8,854 nt of DNA from Limiplasma sp958448555 (GTDB lineage Bacteria; Bacillota; Clostridia; Christensenellales; Aristaeellaceae): contig CAUDEL010000075.1 in the NCBI GenBank assembly GCA_958448555.1, forward strand, positions 1 through 8,854, in the 5' to 3' direction. A model generated the notes under the pieces. It searched no databases. It worked only from the letters and a program-made list of their open reading frames with translations, and was not told the DNA's origin. Made by a program: the position numbers and the translations under genes. Numbering within the stretch: position 1 is the first letter of the stretch; each line of letters begins with the position of its first letter. Shown piece after piece: positions 1-6,647 of this stretch.

Positions 1-68
1 CCACCTTTGGTATCGAGGAGGGCGACGGCATGTACCGCGCGCCCGAGGACCGCGTGTCGATCTGGTAA
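1..68 (+). CDS. C-terminal end of an unrecognised protein (5' end outside window)
   Basis: An open frame enters from the left edge in phase 3 and ends with TAA at 66-68. Only 21 residues are visible, ending in GMYRAPEDRVSIW. It is probably the true end of a gene because a strong intrinsic terminator begins 10 bases after the stop and codon use is GC-rich like the neighbours. The tail is acidic with a Trp at the C-terminus and shows no motif that I can assign to a family, so no function is proposed. Confidence 0.6.
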   Translation, partial: TFGIEEGDGMYRAPEDRVSIW

Positions 69-77
69 CGCTCCCTG

Positions 78-110
78 CCCCGGATGCCCACTGCGGCATC
101 CGGGGTTTTT
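78..110 (+). terminator. Rho-independent terminator
   Basis: A perfect 11-bp stem (CCCCGGATGCC at 78-88, GGCATCCGGGG at 95-105) closes a 6-nt loop (CACTGC) and is followed directly by five T residues (106-110). It begins 10 bases after the stop of the upstream partial gene, so it ends that transcript and separates it from the phosphatase-topB unit. The T run is short but the stem is GC-rich and without mismatch. Confidence 0.93.
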
Positions 111-246
111 CACGGGCCGCGGGCAGGCATGCGGCTATGGCCTGGCTGAGGGGGCTTTTTTGACCGTTTCGCAGGAAAAGGCGCACGCGAGCGCGAAAAG
201 CTTACCCGGCCATACCGCCGAGTACGGATACGGGAGCGAATACGCA

Positions 247-849
247 ATGATGGTTTATTTTCTGCGTCACGGGCAGACCTGGTGGAATGCCGAGAAACGC
301 ATGCAGGGGCAGGTCAACGTGCCGCTCAACGAGGAGGGCCGCCGTCAGGCGCGCCGGGCCGCGGAGCTGCTGCCGCCCGTCGGCCTGTGCCTGACAAGCC
401 CGCTGGATCGCGCACGGGAGACGGCGCGGCTGGCGCTGGCGGGCGCGAATACGCCCATGGTCAACGAGCCGCTGCTCATCGAGCAGGCCTACGGGGTGGC
501 CGAGGGCAGGAGCCAGACCGCCGCCTACGACGATCCGAATGATCCGATGTATTTCTACGGCCGCGCGCCGGAGCGCTACTGCCCGCCCGTGGGCGCGGAG
601 AGCTTTGAGGCGCTGCGCCTGCGCGCGCAGACGTTCCTCAGGAAGCGCCTGCTTCCGCTGGAGGGCCGCTTTGACGCGGTGCTGGTGTCGGCGCACGGCG
701 CGCTCCTGTGCGCGGTGTTCGGGGAGATGCTTGGCACGCCGCTCTCGGATTTCTGGCAAAACCTTCTGCCGCACGGGGGCGTGCGCGCCCTGGCGGTCGA
801 AAACGGCCGCTGCCGCCTGCTGGAAGCGCCGCCCAGCGTGAGGCCCTGA
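247..849 (+). CDS. Histidine phosphatase family protein (phosphoglycerate-mutase-like)
   Basis: This 200-residue cytosolic protein belongs to the histidine phosphatase superfamily, which removes phosphate through a phosphohistidine intermediate. The signature is at the N-terminus: LRHGQTWWN with R7 and the nucleophile H8, then RMQGQVNVPLNEEG. The second phosphate-pocket arginine lies in SPLDRARETA (R55), the likely acid E79 in EQAYGVAEG, and the second histidine H150 in VSAHGALL. The open frame extends further upstream, but I chose ATG 247 because family homology starts here and GGGAG (232-236) lies 10 bases before it; ATG 250 is an alternative. I see no good promoter between the terminator at 110 and this start. 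TopB begins 7 bases after the stop, suggesting co-transcription. The substrate cannot be told: the family includes GpmB-like, alpha-ribazole phosphatase and broad-specificity enzymes. The family call is secure, the specificity unknown. Confidence 0.93.
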   Translation: MMVYFLRHGQTWWNAEKRMQGQVNVPLNEEGRRQARRAAELLPPVGLCLTSPLDRARETARLALAGANTPMVNEPLLIEQAYGVAEGRSQTAAYDDPNDPMYFYGRAPERYCPPVGAESFEALRLRAQTFLRKRLLPLEGRFDAVLVSAHGALLCAVFGEMLGTPLSDFWQNLLPHGGVRALAVENGRCRLLEAPPSVRP

Positions 850-856
850 GGCCGCG

Positions 857-2953
857 ATGCCGCAGATTCTGGTGGTGGCGGAGAAGCCGTCCGTGGCGCG
901 GGATATTGCGCGGGTGCTGGGCGTGTCCGGGCGGGGAGACGGGTGCCTGACCGGCGCAGATTACGTGGTGACCTGGGCAGTGGGTCATCTGGTGGCGCTC
1001 AAGGAGCCGGAGGAGCTGGACGCGAGCTACAAGCGCTGGCGCGCGGAGGACCTGCCGATTCTGCCCGAACGCATGCAGCTCAAGGTCCTGCCCAAGACGC
1101 GCAGTCAGTTTGCCGTGGTCAAAAAGCTCATGAACAGCCGCGAGACGTCCTCCATCGTCTGCGCGACGGACTCCGGGCGCGAGGGCGAGCTGATCTTCCG
1201 CTACATTTACGAGATGACGGGCTGCCGCAAGCCCGTCCAACGCCTGTGGATCTCCTCCATGACCGACGAGGCCATCCGGGCGGGCTTTGCCGCGCTCAAA
1301 CCCTGGAAGGAATACGATGCGCTCTATGAAAGCGCCCGCTGCCGCTCGGAGGCGGACTGGCTGGTGGGCATGAACGCCAGCCGCGCCTTTACGCTGCGCT
1401 ATGGGGCGCTTTTGTCCGTGGGACGCGTGCAGACGCCCACGCTGGCCATGCTGGTCAGCCGCCGGCTGGAGATCGACCGCTTCGTGCCGCAGCCTTACTG
1501 GACCGTGCAGGCCGATTTCGGGGATTATCAGGGAACGTGGCTTGATCCCTCGCAAGAGGAGGGCAAGCGCATCCCGGAGGAGGCGCGGGCGAACGAAATC
1601 GCGCGGAAGGTGCGGGGAAAGCCCGCGCGGGTGGAGAGCGCGGAGCGTGTGGAAAAGCGCGACCCCGCGCCCCAGCTCTACGACCTGACGGCTTTGCAGC
1701 GCGAGGGGAGCAGCCTTCTTGGCTTTACGGCGGAGCGAACGCTCAAAACGGCGCAAAGCCTGTATGAGAAGCGTAAGCTCATCACCTACCCGCGAACCGA
1801 CAGCCGCTATCTCTCCCACGACATGGGCGGCGCGGTGGAAAAGGCGCTCAAAAGCCTGCCCGCTCCCTATGCCGCCCTGGCCGCGCCCGTGCTGGCAAAG
1901 CCGCTTCCCCGTCCCAAACGCATCTTTGACGATGCGAAGCTGACCGACCATCATGCCATCATTCCCACGGGGCGCCGTGCGGACCCGGAGGCGCTTTCCC
2001 CGGATGAAGCGAAGCTGTTCGACCTGATCGCGCGGCGGCTGATCGCGGCGTTTTATCCGCCCTGCCGCTACGAGACCGTGCGCGTGGTGACGCAAAGCGA
2101 GGGCGAAACGTTCCTCTCCACGGGGACGGCGGTGCTGGAGGAGGGATTTAGGGCCGTGTACCGCGGCATTGGACGGGAGAAAAGCGAGGAGGCGCCCCTG
2201 CCCGCCCTTAGGGAAGGCGACGCGCGAACGGTCAGGGGCGCGAGGGTCAAAGGCGAAAAGACCAAGCCGCCCAAGGAGCATACCGACGCCTCGCTGCTTT
2301 TGCAGATGGAGCACGCGGGCCGACAGATCGAGGACGAGGTCCTGCGCGAGCAGATGAAGGGCTGCTCGCTTGGCACGCCCGCCACGCGCGCGGCCATCAT
2401 CGAGCGGCTGATCGACGTGGGCTATGCGCGCCGCAAGGGCCGGCAGATTCTGGCCACGGACAAGGGCGTGCGGCTGATTGAGGCCGTGCCCCCGCAGATC
2501 GCCTCGCCCGAGACGACGGGCCGCTGGGAGCAGGCGCTGGAGGACATCGCCCGCGGCGGAGGCGACTGCGGCCGCTTCATGGCGGGCATCCGCCGCCTGG
2601 CGGCGTTTCTGACCGATTACGCGGCCAAATCCGCTCCCGACGTGGCCTTTGAGAAGGAGGAGCGCCGGGGCAAGGGCCGCAGGCGCGCGACGGCCAAGCC
2701 GCTGGACATCCCCTGCCCGGTATGCGGCAGGGGGCGGGTGGTGGAGAATGAAAAGGCTTTCGGCTGCTCGCGCTGGCGCGAGGGCTGCCGCTTCACCCTG
2801 TGGAAAAACGCCGTCTCCGGCGCGGGCGGCCCGGAATTGACGGAGAGAATCGTGCGCGCGCTGCTGGAGGCCCCGGACGGCGAGATACGCGGCTCCACGG
2901 GCACGCTTTGCTATCATGAGGGCATGCTGGGCTTCACGCCCAAAGGAAAATAA
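857..2953 (+). CDS. topB: DNA topoisomerase III (type IA)
   Basis: The 698-residue protein is a type IA topoisomerase, which cuts one DNA strand, passes another through and reseals it, acting in decatenation and recombination-intermediate processing. The Toprim domain is at the N-terminus (VVAEKPSVAR with E9, and ATDSGREGELIFRYIY at residues 103-118). The active-site tyrosine is Y311 in KLITYPRTDSRYLS. Other typical blocks are SVGRVQTPTL (187-196), DHHAIIPTG (364-372) and GTPATRAAIIERL (506-518). The C-terminus carries a four-cysteine zinc-ribbon-like module (C620, C623, C637, C644) and a short topoisomerase C-terminal repeat. ATG 857 is preceded by GAGG (848-851) overlapping the stop of the phosphatase gene, so translation may be coupled. 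The Toprim motif reads DSGREGE where classical enzymes have DxDxE. Length fits the chromosomal or mobile-element TopB class of Firmicutes, but no relaxase, integrase or conjugation gene is nearby. Confidence 0.97.
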   Translation: MPQILVVAEKPSVARDIARVLGVSGRGDGCLTGADYVVTWAVGHLVALKEPEELDASYKRWRAEDLPILPERMQLKVLPKTRSQFAVVKKLMNSRETSSIVCATDSGREGELIFRYIYEMTGCRKPVQRLWISSMTDEAIRAGFAALKPWKEYDALYESARCRSEADWLVGMNASRAFTLRYGALLSVGRVQTPTLAMLVSRRLEIDRFVPQPYWTVQADFGDYQGTWLDPSQEEGKRIPEEARANEIARKVRGKPARVESAERVEKRDPAPQLYDLTALQREGSSLLGFTAERTLKTAQSLYEKRKLITYPRTDSRYLSHDMGGAVEKALKSLPAPYAALAAPVLAKPLPRPKRIFDDAKLTDHHAIIPTGRRADPEALSPDEAKLFDLIARRLIAAFYPPCRYETVRVVTQSEGETFLSTGTAVLEEGFRAVYRGIGREKSEEAPLPALREGDARTVRGARVKGEKTKPPKEHTDASLLLQMEHAGRQIEDEVLREQMKGCSLGTPATRAAIIERLIDVGYARRKGRQILATDKGVRLIEAVPPQIASPETTGRWEQALEDIARGGGDCGRFMAGIRRLAAFLTDYAAKSAPDVAFEKEERRGKGRRRATAKPLDIPCPVCGRGRVVENEKAFGCSRWREGCRFTLWKNAVSGAGGPELTERIVRALLEAPDGEIRGSTGTLCYHEGMLGFTPKGK

Positions 2954-2968
2954 AAAGGAGGAAGCGAG

Positions 2969-3622
2969 ATGCGGCATATTCTGTGCTACGGGGATTCCAA
3001 CACCTGGGGTTACACGCCCGGGACGGGCGTGCGCTTTTCTCCGCAGGTGCGCTGGCCGGGCGTGGTCCGCCGCCTGCTGGGCGAGGGCTGGGAGGTGCTG
3101 GAGGAGGGGCTCAACGGCCGCACGACCGTTTACAACAATCCCATGAGCGATGGGCGCGACGGGGGCGCCTACCTGCTGCCCTGCCTGCTGACGCACAAGC
3201 CGCTGGACCTGGTGGTGCTGATGCTGGGGACCAACGACCTGCGCTTCACCGACGCCTGGGGCGCGGCGGAGGGCGCGGCGGCGCTGGTCAAGAAGATCCG
3301 CCTCTACAGCCATCTGGAGGAAAGCTCGCCCATCTTCCCCGAAGGGCCGCGGATTCTGCTGATTTCGCCCATCCGCGTCCATCCCGTCCTCAGGGAGCGG
3401 GAGGTCATCTACCACTGGCGCGAGTACCCGGCCAAGTCCGAGGCCTTTTCCCAGGCCTACGCCGCGGTGGCGCGCGAGCTGGGCGTGGACTTCCTGGACG
3501 CCGCGGACTATGCCGGTCCGTCGGAAACGGACGGATTGCACATGGAGGCCGCGGACCATGCCGCGCTGGGCGAGGCGGTCGCCGGCAAGATCCGGGAGAT
3601 TTTCGCGGACGGCTTGAAATAA
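2969..3622 (+). CDS. SGNH/GDSL hydrolase, MsAcT/arylesterase-like
   Basis: This 217-residue enzyme has all SGNH hydrolase blocks: CYGDSNTWGY with nucleophile S10 (block I), the oxyanion glycine in EEGLNGRTT (block II), LGTNDLR with N89 (block III) and DGLHM with D188 and H191 (block V). The segments RTTVYNNPMSDGR and LTHKPLDLVVLMLGTND resemble the Mycobacterium smegmatis acyltransferase MsAcT and rhizobial arylesterases, which cleave or transfer short acyl groups on small alcohols. There is no signal peptide, so a cytosolic place is likely. ATG 2969 follows an excellent AAAGGAGG (2954-2961) at 7-base spacing, 15 bases after the topB stop, so it is the probable last gene of that unit. The natural substrate is unknown; an acetyl-ester or acetyl-carbohydrate is a guess from the family. 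Confidence 0.93.
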   Translation: MRHILCYGDSNTWGYTPGTGVRFSPQVRWPGVVRRLLGEGWEVLEEGLNGRTTVYNNPMSDGRDGGAYLLPCLLTHKPLDLVVLMLGTNDLRFTDAWGAAEGAAALVKKIRLYSHLEESSPIFPEGPRILLISPIRVHPVLREREVIYHWREYPAKSEAFSQAYAAVARELGVDFLDAADYAGPSETDGLHMEAADHAALGEAVAGKIREIFADGLK

Positions 3623-3677
3623 CGCCATGATCTGACGAAAGGTTTTTTTGATGCCGCCGGGTTTCAATCAAAACCCC

Positions 3678-3706
3678 TTGACAGACGGCGCAAAATGCGG
3701 TATGCT
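3678..3706 (+). promoter_or_regulatory. SigA-type promoter of the ylxM-ffh-rpsP-khpA-rimM-trmD operon
   Basis: A perfect -35 box TTGACA (3678-3683) and a -10 box TATGCT (3701-3706) are separated by 17 bp. A start of transcription near 3713 would give a leader of about 40 nt before the GTG of ylxM. It lies in the 130-bp gap after the esterase gene, exactly where a new operon is expected. Short inverted repeats surround it (see findings). Confidence 0.85.
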
Positions 3707-3752
3707 TGTTCGGCTGTCAGGTCAAAAGGGTTGACGGCGAAAGGAGCGGGCC

Positions 3753-4169
3753 GTGAACACGCAGGAAAGCGCCCGGCCGGAACGGCTGGAAAAGAGCGTT
3801 GAAATCGGCACCCTGTGCGCCTTTTACGGCGGGCTGCTGACGCAGCGGCAGCAGGAGATGCTCTATCTGTACTATGAGGAGGACCTCTCGCTGGGCGAGA
3901 TCGCCGAGCAGTTCGGGGTCAGCCGGCAGAACGTGCATGAGCTCATCACCCGTTCGGTGGACAAGCTCAGGCGCTACGAGGCCGCCCTGGGCGGCGCGGG
4001 CCGCATGGCCCAGACGGTGCGCCGGCTGGAGCGCGTGCTGTCCCTGCTGGAGCAGGCGCAGGAGGGCGCGCTGCCGGCGGAAACCAAAAAACGGCTGGAC
4101 GAAGCTGCCGCGCTGGTCAGGCAGGTCATCGCCCAGCAGGAAGGGGAGGAGAGAAGCCATGGCCTTTGA
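3753..4169 (+). CDS. ylxM: YlxM, SRP-operon helix-turn-helix protein (UPF0122)
   Basis: The 138-residue protein matches the YlxM family, small helical proteins encoded just before ffh in Firmicutes and reported to associate with the signal recognition particle. The core is a sigma-70 region-4-like helix-turn-helix: LTQRQQEMLYLYYEEDLS followed by LGEIAEQFGVSRQNVHELI (residues 29-66). The remainder (residues 84-130) is amphipathic and Glu/Arg/Leu-rich, probably helical, and makes the protein somewhat longer than the usual roughly 110 residues. The start is GTG at 3753, supported by AAAGGAG (3740-3746) with 6-base spacing. The gene ends 11 bases inside ffh, suggesting coupled translation. The ftsY gene, often just upstream in relatives, is absent here and the operon has its own promoter. 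Confidence 0.93.
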   Translation: MNTQESARPERLEKSVEIGTLCAFYGGLLTQRQQEMLYLYYEEDLSLGEIAEQFGVSRQNVHELITRSVDKLRRYEAALGGAGRMAQTVRRLERVLSLLEQAQEGALPAETKKRLDEAAALVRQVIAQQEGEERSHGL

Positions 4170-5481
4170 GGGACTGAGTCAGAAGCTGTCCTCGGCGCTC
4201 TCCAAGCTGACGGGACGCGGCAAGCTGACCGAGCAGGCCGTCCGCGAGGGCATGCGCGAGGTGCGCATGGCGCTTCTGGAGGCCGACGTCAACTACCTGG
4301 TCGTCAAGGACTTCTGCAAGCGGGTCACGGAGCGCTGCGTGGGCCAGCAGGTGCTGGACAGCCTTTCGCCCGCCCAGCAGGTCATCAAGATCGTCAACGA
4401 GGAAATGACCGCCCTGATGGGCACGGAAAACGCGCGGCTGACCTGGTCGTCCAGCGTGCCCACCATCTATATGCTCTGTGGCCTGCAGGGCGCAGGCAAG
4501 ACCACCATGGCCGCCAAGCTGGCCAACTACCTGCAAAAGACGGGCAAGAAGCCCCTGCTGGCCGCGTGCGACATCTACCGCCCCGCCGCCATCAAGCAGC
4601 TGCAGGTGGTGGGCCAGCAGGTCAACGTGCCGGTCTATGAGCACGGCACGCAGGACCCGGTCAAGACGGCGCTGGAGGCCGTCGAGCATGCGCGCAGCTA
4701 CGGCCGCGACGTGCTCATCATCGACACCGCCGGCCGCCTGCACATCGACACCGAGCTCATGGAGGAGCTCAGGCGCGTCAAGGCCGCGGTCAAGCCTCAG
4801 GAGATCCTCTTCGTGGTGGACGCCATGACCGGTCAGGACGCGGTCAACGTGGCCAAGACCTTCGACGAGTCGCTGGGCATCGACGGCGTGATCCTCACCA
4901 AGCTCGACGGCGACACCCGCGGCGGCGCGGCCCTGTCCATCAAGGCCGTGGTCGGCAAGCCCATCAAGTTCTCCGGCACGGGCGAGAAGCTCTCCGACAT
5001 CGAGCCCTTCCACCCCGACCGCATGGCCAGCCGCATTTTGGGCATGGGCGACGTGATGACGCTCATCGAAAAGGCGCAGGAGGCCTTTGACGGCGAGGAA
5101 GCCGAAAAGCTGGTCAAAAAGGGCTCGCGCGACCAGCTCACCTTGGAGGACTTCCTCAGCCAGATGCAGCAGATGAAGAAGATGGGCGGCCTGCAAAGCA
5201 TGCTGAGCATGCTGCCGGGCGTGGGCAACAAGCTATCCAACGTGGAAATCGACGACGACGCCATGAAAAAGCCCGAGGCCATCATCCGCAGCATGACCCC
5301 GCGCGAGCGCCGCAACCCCGGCATCCTCAACGCCAGCCGCCGCAAGCGCATCGCGGCGGGCAGCGGCACCACCGTACAGGACGTCAACGCCCTCATCCGT
5401 CAGTTTGAGCAGGCCAAGGGCATGATGAAGCAGATGATGTCCTCCCGCGGCAAGCGCGGCCGCATGCGCCTGCCGTTTTAA
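4159..5481 (+). CDS. ffh: Signal recognition particle GTPase Ffh (SRP54)
   Basis: Ffh binds the signal sequence of nascent membrane and secreted proteins and, with SRP RNA and the receptor FtsY, brings the ribosome to the translocon. The 440-residue protein has the full three-domain layout. The helical N domain spans about 1-88. The G domain has P-loop GLQGAGKTT (108-116), DTAGR (189-193) and TKLDGDTRGG (247-256). The C-terminal M domain is Met-rich (SQMQQMKKMGGLQSMLSML) and contains the SRP-RNA-binding segment SRRKRIAAGSGTTVQDVN (393-410). The start is ATG 4159: homology begins there with MAFEGLSQKLSSAL, and purine-rich GGGGAGGAGAG precedes it. The frame is open further upstream, but that part is only a shadow of ylxM. 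No SRP RNA gene (ffs) is visible in the window. Confidence 0.98.
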   Translation: MAFEGLSQKLSSALSKLTGRGKLTEQAVREGMREVRMALLEADVNYLVVKDFCKRVTERCVGQQVLDSLSPAQQVIKIVNEEMTALMGTENARLTWSSSVPTIYMLCGLQGAGKTTMAAKLANYLQKTGKKPLLAACDIYRPAAIKQLQVVGQQVNVPVYEHGTQDPVKTALEAVEHARSYGRDVLIIDTAGRLHIDTELMEELRRVKAAVKPQEILFVVDAMTGQDAVNVAKTFDESLGIDGVILTKLDGDTRGGAALSIKAVVGKPIKFSGTGEKLSDIEPFHPDRMASRILGMGDVMTLIEKAQEAFDGEEAEKLVKKGSRDQLTLEDFLSQMQQMKKMGGLQSMLSMLPGVGNKLSNVEIDDDAMKKPEAIIRSMTPRERRNPGILNASRRKRIAAGSGTTVQDVNALIRQFEQAKGMMKQMMSSRGKRGRMRLPF

Positions 5482-5487
5482 ACCGGC

Positions 5488-5513
5488 CTGACATCACCCC
5501 CGCGTGATTTCAG
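5488..5513 (+). promoter_or_regulatory. Intercistronic RNA hairpin between ffh and rpsP
   Basis: CTGA-C-ATCAC at 5488-5497 pairs with GTGAT-T-TCAG at 5504-5513: nine base pairs with one C/U mismatch and the 6-nt loop CCCCGC. It starts 7 bases after the ffh stop and ends 24 bases before the rpsP ribosome binding site. There is no T run after it, so it is not a standard terminator. It could be an mRNA stability or processing element, or a leader structure of rpsP. The pairing is visible; any function is inference. Confidence 0.4.
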
Positions 5514-5551
5514 ATACAAACCAATGCAACAGCTATAGGAGGAAACAAAGC

Positions 5552-5800
5552 ATGTCTGTGAAAATTCGCCTCAAGAGGATGGGTATGAAGAAAAAGCCGT
5601 TCTACCGCGTGGTTGTCGCCGACGAGCGCAGCCCCCGCGACGGCCGCTTCATCGAGGAGATCGGCTATTATGATCCCATGACCGAGCCCGCCACCGTCAA
5701 GATCGACGCCGAGAGCGCCAAGAAGTGGCTCAAGAACGGCGCGCAGCCCACCGACACGGCCCGCGCCCTGCTCAAAAAGAGCGGTGTGATCGAGGGCTGA
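5552..5800 (+). CDS. rpsP: 30S ribosomal protein S16
   Basis: This 82-residue protein is the complete bS16 family member, an early-assembling protein of the 30S subunit body that contacts 16S rRNA. The start MSVKIRLKRMGMKKKPFYRV is the canonical N-terminus, with DERSPRDGRFIEEIGYYDP following. An in-frame ATG lies 48 bases upstream (5504) but has no homology and no ribosome site, so ATG 5552 is chosen; AGGAGG (5537-5542) sits 9 bases before it. Position between ffh and khpA is the classic Firmicutes arrangement. The strong ribosome site fits the high expression expected of a ribosomal protein. Confidence 0.98.
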   Translation: MSVKIRLKRMGMKKKPFYRVVVADERSPRDGRFIEEIGYYDPMTEPATVKIDAESAKKWLKNGAQPTDTARALLKKSGVIEG

Positions 5801-5804
5801 GCGC

Positions 5805-6032
5805 ATGAAAGAGCTCGTTGCGTACGTGGCGCGGTCGCTGGTGGACAACAAGGACGCCGTGACCGTTGAGGAGACCGTCGGACCCGAGGCCACGATCCTT
5901 GAGCTGCATGTCGCGCCCGAGGACATGGGCAAGGTCATCGGCAAGCAGGGGCGCATCGCCAAGGCGATCCGCGCCGTGGTGCGCGCCGCGACCGCCAAGG
6001 ACCAAAAGCCCGTATTTGTTGAGATTCAGTAA
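5805..6032 (+). CDS. khpA: KhpA, KH-domain RNA-binding protein (YlqC family)
   Basis: This 75-residue protein is a single KH domain. The RNA-binding GxxG loop is GKQG within MGKVIGKQGRIAKAIR (residues 41-56), followed by a helix and the final strand KPVFVEI. In Firmicutes KhpA forms a complex with KhpB (Jag/EloR), binds many RNAs and affects cell elongation and division; khpB is not in this window. It begins 4 bases after the rpsP stop, with GAGGG (5792-5796) inside the end of rpsP serving as ribosome site, so the two are almost surely co-translated. Confidence 0.95.
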   Translation: MKELVAYVARSLVDNKDAVTVEETVGPEATILELHVAPEDMGKVIGKQGRIAKAIRAVVRAATAKDQKPVFVEIQ

Positions 6033-6045
6033 CCTTTTCAGACGC

Positions 6046-6087
6046 ATTGGGCGCATCGGGGCAGACGCCTGTCCTGCTGCGCCCAAT
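6046..6087 (+). promoter_or_regulatory. Long intercistronic RNA hairpin between khpA and rimM
   Basis: ATTGGGCGCA (6046-6055) is perfectly complementary to TGCGCCCAAT (6078-6087). The 22-nt interior folds further: GGGCAG (6059-6064) pairs with CTGTCC (6069-6074), with one G-U, around the tetraloop ACGC. C6057-G6076 and G6058-U6075 extend this inner stem, leaving one U/C mismatch between it and the outer stem. The element fills most of the 81-bp gap and ends 13 bases before the AGGGAG ribosome site of rimM. Only a weak T-rich tail (TCTTTGT) follows, so it may be an attenuating terminator, a stability element or a processing site. Confidence 0.6.
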
Positions 6088-6113
6088 CTTTGTAAAAGCC
6101 AGGGAGCAAAGGT

Positions 6114-6647
6114 ATGAAGCAAGCGTATCTGCTTCTGGGCGAGGTGGTGCGTCCGCAGGGCATCCGCGGAGAGATGAAGCTGAAGCACTATACCGACGAC
6201 CCGGAGCGGTTTCTGGAATTGAAAACGGTCTACCGTGAGCATGCGGGGCACTATGAGCCCATCGGGGTTACGGGCGCGCGCGTGCAGGAGGACGACGTGT
6301 TTTTGACGCTGGAGGGCGTATGCGACCGCGACGCTGCGGAGGCGTTTCGCGGCGTCAGGCTGTGGGTGGACCGCGCCCATGCCCGCCGGCTTGGCGAGGA
6401 CGAGGTGTTCATCGCGGACATTTTGGGCGCCGCGGCTTATGACACAAAAGGAGCGCAGCTCGGCACGCTGCGCGAGGTGCTCACCCCGGGCGGGGTGGAC
6501 GTGTTCGTGTTCGATACGCCCCGGGGCACGCTGATGGTGCCGGCGCTCAAGACGGTGCTGCTTGAGCTGGACGCGGAGGGCGGCAGGATCGTGCTGGACG
6601 AGGAACGGCTCAAAGAGGTCGCGCTGTATGAAGATCGCCGTTCTTAG
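6114..6647 (+). CDS. rimM: Ribosome maturation factor RimM
   Basis: RimM binds ribosomal protein S19 and assists maturation of the 30S head domain. The 177-residue protein has the expected two domains. The N-terminal RimM beta-barrel (about 6-85) includes GEVVRPQGIRGEMKLKHYTD. The C-terminal PRC-barrel (about 95-170) includes VFIADILGAAAYDTKG and GTLMVPALKTVLLELD, ending in GRIVLDEERL. ATG 6114 is preceded by AGGGAG (6101-6106) at 7-base spacing. The gene ends 20 bases inside trmD. A long hairpin just upstream may influence its expression relative to rpsP and khpA. Confidence 0.97.
   Translation: MKQAYLLLGEVVRPQGIRGEMKLKHYTDDPERFLELKTVYREHAGHYEPIGVTGARVQEDDVFLTLEGVCDRDAAEAFRGVRLWVDRAHARRLGEDEVFIADILGAAAYDTKGAQLGTLREVLTPGGVDVFVFDTPRGTLMVPALKTVLLELDAEGGRIVLDEERLKEVALYEDRRS

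Noticed and set aside
111..246. Promoter for the phosphatase gene (TTGACC at 160-165, TACGGAT near 223)
   Set aside because: No acceptable -10 lies 16-18 bp after TTGACC, and the box upstream of TACGGAT is poor. A promoter is expected after the terminator, but I cannot place it.
857..2953. topB as a sign of an integrative conjugative element
   Set aside because: No relaxase, integrase, coupling protein, direct repeats or tRNA attachment site are visible. The neighbours are housekeeping genes of the same composition.
638..3667. A 3-kb stop-free reading frame on the - strand, antisense to topB and the SGNH gene
   Set aside because: The translation is low-complexity and Arg/Ala/His/Gln/Leu-rich with no recognisable domain. 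It lies opposite genes with clear homology, and is the expected by-product of GC-rich codon use that removes stop codons on the other strand.
3600..3675. Possible terminator after the SGNH gene (T7 run at 3643-3649 and the later GGGTTT/AAACCC repeat)
   Set aside because: No GC-rich stem precedes the T run. The GGGTTT repeat is only 6 bp, abuts the -35 box and has no T tract. A weak alternative pairing of the T run with ATCAAAACC does not look like an intrinsic terminator.
4126..5196. Long antisense open frames under ffh, and similarly under rpsP-rimM (5772-6740) and trmD (6883-7548)
   Set aside because: They have the same shadow composition, no ribosome sites, and are opposite fully conserved genes.
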